Positions 7,545 to 15,488 of a DNA stretch of 28,511 nucleotides are shown here, in pieces. How positions within the stretch are numbered: the first letter of the stretch is position 1; the number at the start of each line of letters is the position of its first letter. The stretch comes from an uncultured Shinella sp. (GTDB lineage: Bacteria > Pseudomonadota > Alphaproteobacteria > Rhizobiales > Rhizobiaceae): NCBI RefSeq assembly GCF_946479415.1, contig NZ_CAMLFY010000051.1, positions 1-28,511 of the forward strand, written 5' to 3'. Both the position numbers and the translations under genes were made by a program. The notes beneath the pieces are model-generated. The model did no database searches, had not been told where the DNA came from, and was given only the letters and a program-made list of their open reading frames with translations.

Positions 7545-9188
7545 ATGACGACTGAAAATGCCCTCCACATTGCCGCCGCCCGCGCCAACAATCTTTCGCT
7601 GCTGATGACCCGCTGGCCGAGTGTCACCGGCTCGCCGGATGAAGCCGCCTTCTCGGAAAGACTGCGGGCGCATCTTGCCGAGACGCCCTATTTCAAAAAC
7701 CATCCCGACCAGCTCATCACCGTGGACAGCCATGGCGAACCGATGACGCAGAATGTCGTGGCACTGGTGCGCGGCCGCGGCCGGCGCACGGTGGTGCTGG
7801 CGGGGCATTTCGATACCGTCTCCATCGCCAATTACGGCACGCTGGCGCCGCTCGCCTGCGATCCCGAACCGCTGACCGAGGCCCTGCTCCAGGAATTACA
7901 CAGCCGCCCGCTGAACGGCGCGGAGACGAAGGCCCTCAAGGATTTCGAGAGCGGCGATTTCATCGCCGGCCGCGGCCTGCTCGACATGAAGAGCGGCCTT
8001 GCCGCCGGCATTGCGGCGCTTGAGCGTTTTGCCGGGCTGGAGGCGCCTGAAGGTAACATCCTCTTTGTCGCGACGCCCGACGAAGAGAATCGCTCGCGCG
8101 GCATGCGCAGTTTGCGCAATGCCCTGCCGGAGATCGCCCGCCGCTTCGACCTCGATATCGTCGGCGGCATCAATCTGGATGCGTCGAGCTGCGAGCGCGA
8201 CGGCGAGGAAGGTCGCGCGGTCTATCTCGGCTCGATCGGCAAATTCGCGCCCTTCGCCTTCGTCATCGGCCGCCCCACCCATGCCGGCTACCCCTTCAAC
8301 GGAACGAGCGCCCACCGTATCAGCGCGGAAATCGTGCGCGCCATGGATACCGTGCCGGAACTGAGCGACGAGGCCTTCGGCGAGCGCTCTCCGCCACCGG
8401 TCTGCCTGGAAGCCCGCGACATCCGCGACGGCTACGACGTGACGACGCCGGATCGCGTCTGGCTCTCCTTCAACTGGCTGACCCACCGCCGCAGCCCCAC
8501 CGATATTCTCGGCGAATTCCGCAGCATCGTGACCGGCGCGCTGAACGCCGCGCTGGAAACGCAGGACGCCCATCAGGCGCGCTATCGCGGCCGGCCGGCA
8601 GCGAAGACCGAAGGCACCGTTCTGACCTATTCGGAGCTTCTGGAGCGGCTGAAGGCGCGCGGCGGCGATGCGCTCGACCGCCTCGCAGCACTGGACCGCT
8701 CACTCTCCGGCGGCACCGATCCCCTGAAGGTCAGCCGCGAGATCGTGGCGGCGACCGCGACGGAAGCGGGCATCGAAGGCCCCGCCGTCATCATCGGCTT
8801 TGGCAGCCTGCATTATCCGCTGGTCCATCTGGAGCGCGCCGGTGAGACCGGACGCTTGATACAGGCCCGCTTGGAGACGGTCATGCAGGACGCCGCCAAG
8901 CGGCACGGCACGTCGATCAAGTTCAAGCAAATCTTTGCCGGCATTTCCGACATGAGCTTCTTCGGCCACCGGCCGGATGCCGGCGATACCGGCCTGCTCA
9001 CCGCCAACACGCCGTCGGCGGCCTTCACGGACAGTGCGCCGGACGGCTTGCTGTCCTTCCCGACGGTCAATATCGGGCCTTGGGGGCGGGATTATCATCA
9101 GAAGTGGGAGCGCGTGCATGCGCCTTACACATTCGAGGTGCTGCCGGATCTGGTGTTCGAGTCGGCACTGGCGTGGCTGGCGGAATAG
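7545..9188 (+). CDS. M20-family metallohydrolase, RocB-like
   Basis: 547 residues, longer than ordinary ArgE/DapE-type M20 enzymes (about 380) and similar in length to the RocB 'arginine utilisation' branch. The di-metal site is visible: VVLAGHFDTVS (His88, Asp90), GRGLLDMKSGLA (Asp147) and ATPDEENRSRG (Glu180 as catalytic base, Glu181 as metal ligand). The later part, including ISDMSFFG and the terminal GPWGRDYHQKWERVH with its His, matches the layout of this branch. There is no signal peptide, so it is cytosolic. It probably hydrolyses an amide or peptide bond in an amino-acid derivative; the substrate is unknown. The divergent Lrp gene suggests induction by an amino acid. RocB is a family label here, not proof of an arginine role. 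Confidence 0.85.
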   Translation: MTTENALHIAAARANNLSLLMTRWPSVTGSPDEAAFSERLRAHLAETPYFKNHPDQLITVDSHGEPMTQNVVALVRGRGRRTVVLAGHFDTVSIANYGTLAPLACDPEPLTEALLQELHSRPLNGAETKALKDFESGDFIAGRGLLDMKSGLAAGIAALERFAGLEAPEGNILFVATPDEENRSRGMRSLRNALPEIARRFDLDIVGGINLDASSCERDGEEGRAVYLGSIGKFAPFAFVIGRPTHAGYPFNGTSAHRISAEIVRAMDTVPELSDEAFGERSPPPVCLEARDIRDGYDVTTPDRVWLSFNWLTHRRSPTDILGEFRSIVTGALNAALETQDAHQARYRGRPAAKTEGTVLTYSELLERLKARGGDALDRLAALDRSLSGGTDPLKVSREIVAATATEAGIEGPAVIIGFGSLHYPLVHLERAGETGRLIQARLETVMQDAAKRHGTSIKFKQIFAGISDMSFFGHRPDAGDTGLLTANTPSAAFTDSAPDGLLSFPTVNIGPWGRDYHQKWERVHAPYTFEVLPDLVFESALAWLAE

Positions 9189-9340
9189 GCAAGGAAGGCC
9201 CTCTCTGCCTGCCGGCATCTCCCCCACAAGGGGGGAGAAGGATAGAAGCATGCTCTTCGTTCGATTTTTGCATGCCGAGCCTGCCGCACGTTAAGTCCCT
9301 CCCCCTTGTGGGGAGGGATTTAGGGAGGGGCCTTCTTCCG
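9189..9340. repeat. RIME-like palindromic intergenic repeat
   Basis: The gap between two convergent genes holds two hairpins of the kind scattered through rhizobial genomes: TCTCCCCC-ACAAG-GGGGGAGA (about 9218-9238) and TCCCTCCCC-CTTGT-GGGGAGGGA (9296-9318). Outer arms AAGGCCCTC and GAGGGGCCTT add a larger imperfect inverted repeat. It probably ends transcription from both sides. Confidence 0.7.
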
Positions 9341-10564
9341 TCAGGCCGCAAGCCGCTCCGTGCTCAGCAGATGACCGAGGCGGGAAATACCCTCATCGAT
9401 GGTCGCCGCATCGGCGCAGGAGAAGCTGAGGCGCAGCGTGTTGGCGCCGCTGCCATCCGCGTGGAAGGCCTGACCGGGCACGAAGGCGACCTTTTCCGTC
9501 TCGATGGAGCGGGCGAGCAGCTTTGCACCATCCATGCCGGCCGGCAGCGTGACCCAGACGAACATGCCGCCTTCCGGTTTCGTCCAGGAAACGCCTTCCG
9601 GCATGTATTTCTGAAGCGCCGCCAGCATGGCATCGCGCCGCGCGCTGTAGGCGGCCTTGATCTTCGCCACCTGCGCGTCGAAGCCGCGCTCGGCGACATG
9701 GGCGATGGCCATCTGGTTGATGGTCGAGGAATGCAGGTCTGCCGCCTGCTTCATCAGCACGAGCTTGCGGATGACGGGCGCGGCCGCGACGATGTAACCG
9801 ACGCGCAGGCCCGGAGCCAGCGTCTTGGAGAAGCTGCCGCAATAGATGGTGCGGGCGGCATCGATATCGCCCGTCTTGGCGATTTCCAGCGCCAGGATCG
9901 GAGGCACGGCCTCGCCGTCATAGCGCAGCGACTGGTAGGCCGCGTCCTCGATGACCGGGATATCCAGCTCTTCGGCGAGCGACAGCAGCTTTTCGCGGCC
10001 GGCGCGGTCGACGGTCTCGCCGGTCGGATTGGCGAAGTCGGCGGAGAGATAGGCGAACTTGACGCGGCCACCGGCCTCTTCCGCCGTGGCGCGATAGGCG
10101 TCCGGCGTGCGGTTGCCCGTCAGGCTCAGGCGATCATACGTCGGCTCGTAGGCATTGAAGGCCTGCAACGCGCCGAGATAGGTCGGCCAGGTGACGAGCG
10201 CGGTGTCCTTCGGCGACAGGAACAGTTTGCCAAGATAATCAAGGCCCTGCTGCGAACCGGAAACGATGAAGACATTTTCGGCCGTGCAGGGAATGTTAAG
10301 CTTGCCCATTTCACCGGCGAGCCAGTCGCGCAGCGGCTTGTAGCCTTCGCTGACGGAATATTGCAGGCCGGCCGTCGCACCCTCACCCGCCAGCACATCC
10401 GTATAGGCGGCGGAGAAGGCTTCCTTCGGGAACAGCGCCGGATCCGGAATGCCGCCGGCAAACGAGATGATATCGGGCCGTTCCAGCAGTTTCAGGAGTT
10501 CACGGATTTCGGATGCCTTCATCCGCGACGCGCGGGTCGCGAAGGCCTGTTCCCATTTGAACAT
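9341..10564 (-). CDS. PLP-dependent aminotransferase (class I/II, LysN/MocR-like domain type)
   Basis: 407 residues of a fold-type I aminotransferase. The N-terminal segment MKASEIRELLKLLERPDIISFAGGIPDPALFP is typical of the 2-aminoadipate/aromatic (LysN, Kat-like) group. The PLP lysine is in GSFSKTLAPGLRVGYIVA, and conserved Asn and Asp/Tyr segments FANPTGETVDR and IEDAAYQSLRY are present. The C-terminal Arg that binds the substrate carboxylate lies in NTLRLSFSCAD. Start at 10564 is chosen because GAGGAAA stands seven bases upstream; the frame extends 11 codons further without support. It transfers an amino group from an amino acid to a 2-oxo acid; the exact substrate is uncertain. It is a single gene with its own operator-like palindrome. 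Confidence 0.9.
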   Translation of the reverse strand: MFKWEQAFATRASRMKASEIRELLKLLERPDIISFAGGIPDPALFPKEAFSAAYTDVLAGEGATAGLQYSVSEGYKPLRDWLAGEMGKLNIPCTAENVFIVSGSQQGLDYLGKLFLSPKDTALVTWPTYLGALQAFNAYEPTYDRLSLTGNRTPDAYRATAEEAGGRVKFAYLSADFANPTGETVDRAGREKLLSLAEELDIPVIEDAAYQSLRYDGEAVPPILALEIAKTGDIDAARTIYCGSFSKTLAPGLRVGYIVAAAPVIRKLVLMKQAADLHSSTINQMAIAHVAERGFDAQVAKIKAAYSARRDAMLAALQKYMPEGVSWTKPEGGMFVWVTLPAGMDGAKLLARSIETEKVAFVPGQAFHADGSGANTLRLSFSCADAATIDEGISRLGHLLSTERLAA

Positions 10565-10612
10565 AGGGGTTTCCTCGGGCTTGTTGTTTGAACGCACCTC
10601 ATCACGGCGCCG

Positions 10613-10641
10613 TATTTATGTCAATAATGCTGACCTAAATA
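10613..10641. promoter_or_regulatory. Inverted repeat over the putative aminotransferase promoter
   Basis: TATTTATGTCA (10613-10623) and TGACCTAAATA (10631-10641) pair with one mismatch around a 7-base spacer. On the minus strand the repeat includes TTGACA (10619-10624), a good -35 hexamer for the aminotransferase gene that starts 55 bases downstream. A repressor bound here would cover the promoter. Confidence 0.5.
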
Positions 10642-10738
10642 TTCGCACGGCGAAAAAGGCGCATCAACAAGACTACATACAGAGAAAGAACGCACGGACC
10701 ATGGCTGCTCCGGCACCCCTTTCAGACTGCGGAAGCGC

Positions 10739-10840
10739 TCAGGTGGCGCGGTCGCTGTAAAGGCTGAGCAGCACCAGCATGGCTATACTGCCCAGGATAA
10801 AAAGGTCGAACCAGGCGAAGTATTGGATAATCGTGGTCAT
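10739..10840 (-). CDS. 33-residue single-pass membrane protein
   Basis: A short open frame reads MTTIIQYFAWFDLF / ILGSIAMLVLLSLYSDRAT and stops with TGA at 10739-10741. A textbook Shine-Dalgarno AGGAGG stands eight bases before the ATG (minus strand, CAGGAGGATGGTGCG-ATG), the best ribosome-binding site in the surrounding half kilobase. Residues about 10-28 form one hydrophobic helix, with a polar N-terminus and a charged SDRAT tail, as in small membrane proteins such as CydX or KdpF; the sequence is not one of those I know. Third codon positions are mostly G/C (ACC, ATC, TTC, GCC, CTG, GTG), like the genuine genes here. It stands alone between the aminotransferase and ilvC. Existence is likely; function is unknown. 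Confidence 0.65.
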   Translation of the reverse strand: MTTIIQYFAWFDLFILGSIAMLVLLSLYSDRAT

Positions 10841-10952
10841 CGCACCATCCTCCTGACGGCTGAACGAAACACTTGCGTATTTTGTTCCCGTTTCGGCATT
10901 CGCGCAAGATTATTACTTGCTGCGCCGCAATAGATCAGAGGATGCGCTGCAT
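10841..10952. other. Leader and promoter region of the small membrane protein
   Basis: No gene is seen. On the minus strand it should carry the promoter of the 33-residue frame. It contains a short palindrome, GCAAG-ATTATTA-CTTGC, at 10904-10920. Confidence 0.4.
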
Positions 10953-10973
10953 TATTTCAGTTATACTGAAATA
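10953..10973. promoter_or_regulatory. 21-bp perfect palindrome, operator-like
   Basis: TATTTCAGT-TAT-ACTGAAATA has nine perfectly matched base pairs on each side of a 3-base centre. It lies about 115 bases upstream of the small membrane protein start and 6 bases from the ilvC-side hairpin. Its size and A/T-rich ends are those of a dimeric repressor site. The cognate regulator is not known. Confidence 0.55.
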
Positions 10974-10978
10974 GAGGA

Positions 10979-10997
10979 CCGGGCGGATACCGCCCGG
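10979..10997. terminator. GC-rich hairpin, probable ilvC terminator
   Basis: CCGGGCGG-ATA-CCGCCCGG forms an 8-bp stem with a 3-base loop downstream of the minus-strand ilvC and its duplicated tail. On that strand it is followed by TCCTCTATTTC, a pyrimidine-rich but imperfect U tract. Confidence 0.6.
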
Positions 10998-11026
10998 CCC
11001 CTCGTCTGCGCTTTCGCGCGGGACGA

Positions 11027-11066
11027 TTAGTTGCCGGCCTTTTCGACTGGCTTGTTCTTGCCGATC
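11027..11066 (-). repeat. Diverged duplicate of the ilvC 3' end
   Basis: These 40 bases match 36 of 40 bases at the true 3' end of ilvC (11116-11155), 89 bp away on the same strand. The copy still encodes IGKNKPVEKAGN followed by TAA, against [15 protein letters not shown] in ilvC. The offset is not a multiple of three and ilvC already has its stop, so the copy is not translated as part of IlvC. Weaker similarity may continue a little further upstream. Confidence 0.85.
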
Positions 11067-11115
11067 ACCGCATTGCCGCAGGCATGCAAGCAGTTAACGG
11101 GGATCGGCAAATCAC

Positions 11116-12192
<1,077 letters not shown>

Positions 12193-12849
12193 TTACCCTT
12201 TCGCGCCGTGAAGCGTCAGAAAGGCATCGACCGCCTTCTCCGCGCGTGGCGAGAATTCCTTTTTGAGTGCACTCGCGTCCTCGCCCAGCAACATGCGCAG
12301 ATGCATGTCGGAGACGACAAGGCCGTAGAGCGTGCCGTATGCCTCGTCAGCGGTGTCGAATGCAAGCAGCTTCGCCTTTCGGCCGGCTTCCAGCAGTGCT
12401 GCGGCGCGCCTGCCGATCTGCCGGCGACCGCGTTCCTGCAACAGGCGACCGAGACCGGCGCCCTCGCGGCTCGCCTGGCCGATGGCAAGACGGTTTAGCG
12501 CCAGCGACACGTCGCCCGAGAGAACGTCGATCAGATCGCCGGCAAAGGCGACGAGATGCTTGCGCAGGCTTTCCGCCGTCAGCGCGCGCGCATCGACCTC
12601 GACGGTGCGCACCTTGCCGGCCTGATAGGTGATCATCGCCGAGATCAACCCGTCGCGATCACCGAACCACTTATAAAGACTTTCCTTCGAACAGTTCGCG
12701 GCACGCGCAACGCCCGCCGTGGTCAGCGCCCGCTCGCCGCCTTCCACCAGCAGGCCGAGCGCACGCTCCAGCACCGCGCCCTGACGTTCCGTCAGTCCCG
12801 CGGCGGCTGCGCCCGTCTTTGCCTGCTCTGCGATCTGCAAGATTTCCAT
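12193..12849 (-). CDS. TetR/AcrR-family transcriptional regulator
   Basis: 218 residues. The N-terminal HTH is at about residues 25-70 (RALGLLVEGGERALTTAGVARAANCSKESLYKWFGDRDGLISAMI), with the family KESLYKWF recognition-helix ending. The C-terminal region (residues 75-218) is alpha-helical and would hold the ligand pocket and dimer interface. A perfect 16-bp palindrome begins 12 bases upstream of the ATG, a typical place for autorepression. The ilvC gene follows 57 bases downstream on the same strand, so read-through is possible; a role in branched-chain amino acid control is only a guess from position. No strong Shine-Dalgarno is seen. Confidence 0.92.
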   Translation of the reverse strand: MEILQIAEQAKTGAAAAGLTERQGAVLERALGLLVEGGERALTTAGVARAANCSKESLYKWFGDRDGLISAMITYQAGKVRTVEVDARALTAESLRKHLVAFAGDLIDVLSGDVSLALNRLAIGQASREGAGLGRLLQERGRRQIGRRAAALLEAGRKAKLLAFDTADEAYGTLYGLVVSDMHLRMLLGEDASALKKEFSPRAEKAVDAFLTLHGAKG

Positions 12850-12860
12850 CCGTCATTTTG

Positions 12861-12876
12861 CGTACCGTACGGTACG
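12861..12876. promoter_or_regulatory. TetR operator palindrome
   Basis: CGTACCGTACGGTACG is a perfect 16-bp palindrome, and an extra GGTACGG half-site overlaps it. It lies immediately upstream of the TetR gene, where such regulators repress themselves. Confidence 0.75.
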
Positions 12877-13234
12877 GTTCGCATCTTCTAGCGATGTCCG
12901 ATGTCTTGGTCAACGATCTTTTCGCGGCAATCGAAAAACCTATAATTTCACGACTTGATATTTTTACGGCACGACACAGCGGGCACCGCAACGCACAACG
13001 CCGATCAAAAATTTCTTCCGCCTATGTCGCTGTTTTGAAACAGAACTCCAAGGCGAGGCGACAGCGGACCGGTAGCTGACAAAATATTTCGCTTCCCAAT
13101 CCGTTTCCCCTTGTTAAGATTTGTGAGACCTGCGGTGCAGCAGGCCGATTTGCGTCGCGGATCGGCAAGCCGCAAACCCGGGGTCCGAGTACAGGAGTAA
13201 CCAGCGAAACGCCCTTACGCCAAGGAGACAGAAA
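12877..13234. other. Intergenic region upstream of the 126-aa gene
   Basis: About 360 bases with no convincing gene. It is more A/T-rich than its neighbours and contains one palindrome, CTGTTT-TG-AAACAG (13030-13043), and a short CCTGC/GCAGG stem near 13131-13146. It presumably carries the promoter and a long leader of the gene at 13235. A frame starting at ATG 12894 lacks a ribosome-binding site and the local codon bias. Confidence 0.5.
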
Positions 13235-13615
13235 ATGTTGAATTTCCTGCCAGACCTTCACGAAGGACATGCTCCCATTACGCTTCAGCAACTGTTTGGT
13301 GACGCTCTCGAGGCCTTCGATGCCTGGGAAGATGAACGCGCCGAACCGATGGTGATCTTCGAGGACAAGATCGTCCCCATCGGCGCCGTGTTCGACAGCA
13401 TGCTGGACTGCACCGACCTCCTGCCGCGCACCATGGCGGACATCGTTGCCGATTGCCTCGCCCGCAATCCGGCGGCAGCCAATGTCGACATCGCCACCTT
13501 CGGCGATGCCGCCCGCCTCGCATCCGCTCTCGTCGAGCAGCGCCGCCTCTGCGGCGAAGCGGCCATCGCCGCCTTCCTCGACCATAGCCGCGTCGACAAG
13601 CGACGCCCTGCCTGA
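13235..13615 (+). CDS. Hypothetical cytosolic protein, 126 aa
   Basis: I do not recognise the family. ATG at 13235 follows AAGGAGA with good spacing. The protein is acidic and mainly alpha-helical (DALEAFDAWEDERAEPM, FDSMLDCTDLLPRTMADIVADCLA, AARLASALVEQRRLCGEAAIAAFLDHSR), without signal peptide or membrane segment and with three scattered cysteines. Third positions are strongly G/C, supporting real coding. It is a single-gene unit closed by a strong terminator 8 bases after the stop. Confidence 0.82.
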   Translation: MLNFLPDLHEGHAPITLQQLFGDALEAFDAWEDERAEPMVIFEDKIVPIGAVFDSMLDCTDLLPRTMADIVADCLARNPAAANVDIATFGDAARLASALVEQRRLCGEAAIAAFLDHSRVDKRRPA

Positions 13616-13619
13616 CTTG

Positions 13620-13646
13620 AAAAGCCCCGCTCCGGCGGGGCTTTTT
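13620..13646. terminator. Rho-independent terminator
   Basis: AAAAGCCCCGC-TCCG-GCGGGGCTTTTT: a 7-bp GC stem with a 4-base loop, extended by A/T pairs and a T-run. It directly follows the stop of the 126-residue gene. Confidence 0.93.
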
Positions 13647-13729
13647 GTGTCGGCAGCACCCCTGCGGAATAATTGACGGTCCTCGCCCGTTACGGGAGCG
13701 CTCAGCCCTCCTTTCACGGACCCCGCGCC

Positions 13730-14026
13730 ATGCTTCGCCTCATCGCTGCCGCCCTGCTCGTCTCCGCCCTCCCCGCCGCTGCCGAGGAACCGCCCTATGT
13801 CGGCTCCTGGGACTGCGAGGTCGCGACCTTCACGTTCACGGCCGATACATATGATTCGGGCGAAGGCCCCATGCCGATCCTCAAGAGCGAGAAGGATGGC
13901 GGCGCCTATACGCTGACCTTTGCCGACGATTACCGCATCGGCCTTGCCAATTTCACCGGCACCGAGATGGACTGGGCGTCCGAAACGAGCGGCGACATGT
14001 TCCATTGCAAGAAGATCGATAATTAA
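13730..14026 (+). CDS. Small exported protein of unknown function, 98 aa
   Basis: ATG at 13730 begins a signal peptide (MLRLIAAALLVSALPAAA, cleavage near AAA-EEP). A longer frame from a TTG at 13673 has no leader of its own and is rejected. The mature protein of about 80 residues has two cysteines (WDCEVATF and MFHCKKIDN) that could form a disulfide in the periplasm. The small beta-strand-rich domain, with the pattern YVGSWDCE ... YTLTFADDYRIGLANFTGTEMDW, suggests a lipocalin-like or META-like mini-domain, but I cannot assign it. It is followed after 10 bases by another small exported protein, so the two are likely co-transcribed. Confidence 0.78.
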   Translation: MLRLIAAALLVSALPAAAEEPPYVGSWDCEVATFTFTADTYDSGEGPMPILKSEKDGGAYTLTFADDYRIGLANFTGTEMDWASETSGDMFHCKKIDN

Positions 14027-14036
14027 GGGCCGCCCG

Positions 14037-14399
14037 ATGACCAAGATGCTTCTTGCCGCCCTTCTTGCGCTCACGACCCTTTCCACCGCGGCACAGGCCG
14101 CCGAAAGCCGCTGCGGCTGGCTGCAGAACCCGACGCCGGGCAACTGGTGGCTTGATGATGCCGACGGCACCTGGACGATGATGAGCCAGGGCGGCGGCAC
14201 CGAACCCGACGGCATGGACCGTATTCCCGATATTTCCGAGGGCGATTATGTGCGCACCAACGGCAATTACGGCTATGCCTGCGCCTGCATGAAGGTGGAT
14301 ACAGATGACGACGAAGGCCGGATTCTGGCGATTTATTCCTTCCGCCAACTGCCGATCTCGCAATGCGCGAACGACGAGGCACTTTCCGCACCAGAATGA
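14037..14399 (+). CDS. DUF4087-type small exported protein, 120 aa
   Basis: Begins with a signal peptide (MTKMLLAALLALTTLSTAAQA-AES). The mature part carries the pattern RCGWLQNPTPGNWWLDDADGTW ... YVRTNGNYGYACACMKV, which I recognise as the DUF4087 domain of unknown function. Four cysteines (RCGW, ACAC, SQCAN) could form disulfides in the periplasm. It starts 10 bases after the previous small exported protein, and the pair probably forms an operon. A longer open frame upstream overlaps the preceding gene and is not used because the signal peptide fixes the start at 14037. No biochemical role is known to me. Confidence 0.85.
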   Translation: MTKMLLAALLALTTLSTAAQAAESRCGWLQNPTPGNWWLDDADGTWTMMSQGGGTEPDGMDRIPDISEGDYVRTNGNYGYACACMKVDTDDDEGRILAIYSFRQLPISQCANDEALSAPE

Positions 14400-14538
14400 G
14401 CGCGAGCGGGCTGGCGCGTCTTGACCGGTCGCACCGAAGCACTTATTTCTCCCGCATCGAGATTTGAACGTTGACGTCGCATTTGCGGGTTTCCAGCCTG
14501 CAGCTCCACGAACTTCCCCTTCAAATTCGACCACCCAA

Positions 14539-14557
14539 GGCCGCCCGACGGGCGGCC
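14539..14557. promoter_or_regulatory. Hairpin in the cold-shock gene leader
   Basis: GGCCGCCC-GAC-GGGCGGCC makes an 8-bp stem 35 bases before the csp start codon. Without a T-run it may terminate the upstream operon weakly or be part of the long structured leader usual for cold-shock genes. Confidence 0.5.
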
Positions 14558-14591
14558 GAAGATTGATTTGACGGCTAGGAAAGGTTTCGTC

Positions 14592-14801
14592 ATGGCAACT
14601 GGTACCGTAAAGTGGTTCAACACGACCAAGGGCTACGGCTTCATTCAGCAGGACAGCGGTGAGCCGGACGTTTTCGTCCACATCTCCGCCGTACAGCGCG
14701 CGGGCCTCGCTGCCCTCAACGAAGGCCAGAAGGTTTCCTTCGAACTGGTTCGCGACCGAAAGTCCGGCAAGATGTCGGCTGATCAGCTCGTCGCAGCCTG
14801 A
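14592..14801 (+). CDS. Cold-shock protein (CspA family)
   Basis: 69 residues, the usual length of a single cold-shock domain. It begins [19 protein letters not shown] with RNP1 (KGYGFI, residues about 13-18) and has RNP2 (VFVHIS, residues about 30-35). These aromatic residues bind single-stranded RNA or DNA, and the protein acts as an RNA chaperone in the cytosol. ATG at 14592 follows AGGAAAGG. The upstream region of almost 200 bases, including a hairpin, fits a long 5' leader. A strong terminator follows, so it is monocistronic. Which csp paralogue this is cannot be told. Confidence 0.96.
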   Translation: MATGTVKWFNTTKGYGFIQQDSGEPDVFVHISAVQRAGLAALNEGQKVSFELVRDRKSGKMSADQLVAA

Positions 14802-14820
14802 TCTGTCGCAACAGACACCG

Positions 14821-14848
14821 AAAAAGGCCGGTTTTACCGGCCTTTTTT
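14821..14848. terminator. Rho-independent terminator
   Basis: AAAAAGGCCGG-TTTTA-CCGGCCTTTTTT: a perfect stem with T-runs on both strands, serving the csp gene and the convergent Lrp gene that ends 10 bases further on. Confidence 0.94.
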
Positions 14849-14858
14849 GTGCGCGCTT

Positions 14859-15347
14859 TCAGGCATGGTCGACCGGCAGGCGCGATCCGCTCTTCAGGCT
14901 TTCCATCGAGATCGACGCCGAGACGTCGAAAAGCTCGACCCGGCGCACGATGCGCTTGTAGACCACGTCATAGTGCTCGACGCGCGGCAGCACGATCTTC
15001 AGAATGTAATCGTAATTGCCCGTCAGCCGGTGCGCCTCGACGACCTCGGGAATATCGGCGATAGCCTTCGAGAACAGCGCGATCCAGTCATCGCTGTGAT
15101 GCGCGGTTTTGATGAGGGCGAAAACCGTCGTCGGCACGCCCATCTTGTCGCGATCGAGCAGCGCGACCCGGCCCGCTATATGGCCGCTTTCCTCGAGCCG
15201 CTGGATACGCCGGGCGCAGGCCGAGAGCGACAGGCTCACCTTCTCCGCCAGCACAGAGACGGGCGCGCCCGCATCTTCCTGCAACAGCGCCAGCAATTTG
15301 CGGTCTCGCTCATCCAGCACGCCGGGATTCTCCATCATCCGCTTCAT
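14859..15347 (-). CDS. Lrp/AsnC-family transcriptional regulator
   Basis: 162 residues. The HTH is at about residues 7-50 (LDERDRKLLALLQEDAGAPVSVLAEKVSLSLSACARRIQRLEESGHI) and the RAM domain at about 65-155, with GNYDYILKIVLPRVEHYDVVYKRIV typical of the family. Several ATG codons crowd the start (15347, 15338, 15335) and a TTG is at 15359; none has a clear Shine-Dalgarno, so the exact start is uncertain by a few codons. It is divergent from the racemase-family gene at 15489 across a region with an imperfect inverted repeat, which suggests that it controls that gene in response to an amino acid. Confidence 0.92.
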   Translation of the reverse strand: MKRMMENPGVLDERDRKLLALLQEDAGAPVSVLAEKVSLSLSACARRIQRLEESGHIAGRVALLDRDKMGVPTTVFALIKTAHHSDDWIALFSKAIADIPEVVEAHRLTGNYDYILKIVLPRVEHYDVVYKRIVRRVELFDVSASISMESLKSGSRLPVDHA

Positions 15348-15365
15348 TGGCGCAAACAATGAGCG

Positions 15366-15412
15366 TCATTCGAATTTCATGCAAGAAAATTTCCTACATT
15401 TAATTGGAATGA
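15366..15412. promoter_or_regulatory. Imperfect inverted repeat, likely Lrp operator
   Basis: TCATTCGAATT (15366-15376) and AATTGGAATGA (15402-15412) are inverted copies with one mismatch, 25 bases apart, flanking an A/T-rich core. It lies between the divergent Lrp and racemase genes and resembles in spacing the repeat beside the first Lrp gene, although the sequence differs. Confidence 0.5.
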
Positions 15413-15488
15413 GCGCGAACTTTGCGAACAATCGCCGCCCATCACGCGGCATTCTTCCCGTCATCAAGACAGAGCGGAGGAAACGACC

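Noticed and set aside
9189..9340. CRISPR-like or insertion-sequence ends in the palindromic repeat
   Set aside because: There are only two hairpins of different sequence, no spacers and no transposase frame; it fits a rhizobial intergenic repeat.
9080..10591. Long plus-strand frame (503 codons) over the aminotransferase
   Set aside because: It is the antisense of a clear aminotransferase gene and crosses the palindromic repeat.
12894..13079. 61-codon plus-strand frame just downstream of the TetR operator
   Set aside because: It lacks a ribosome-binding site and its third positions are A/T-rich, unlike the genes around it.
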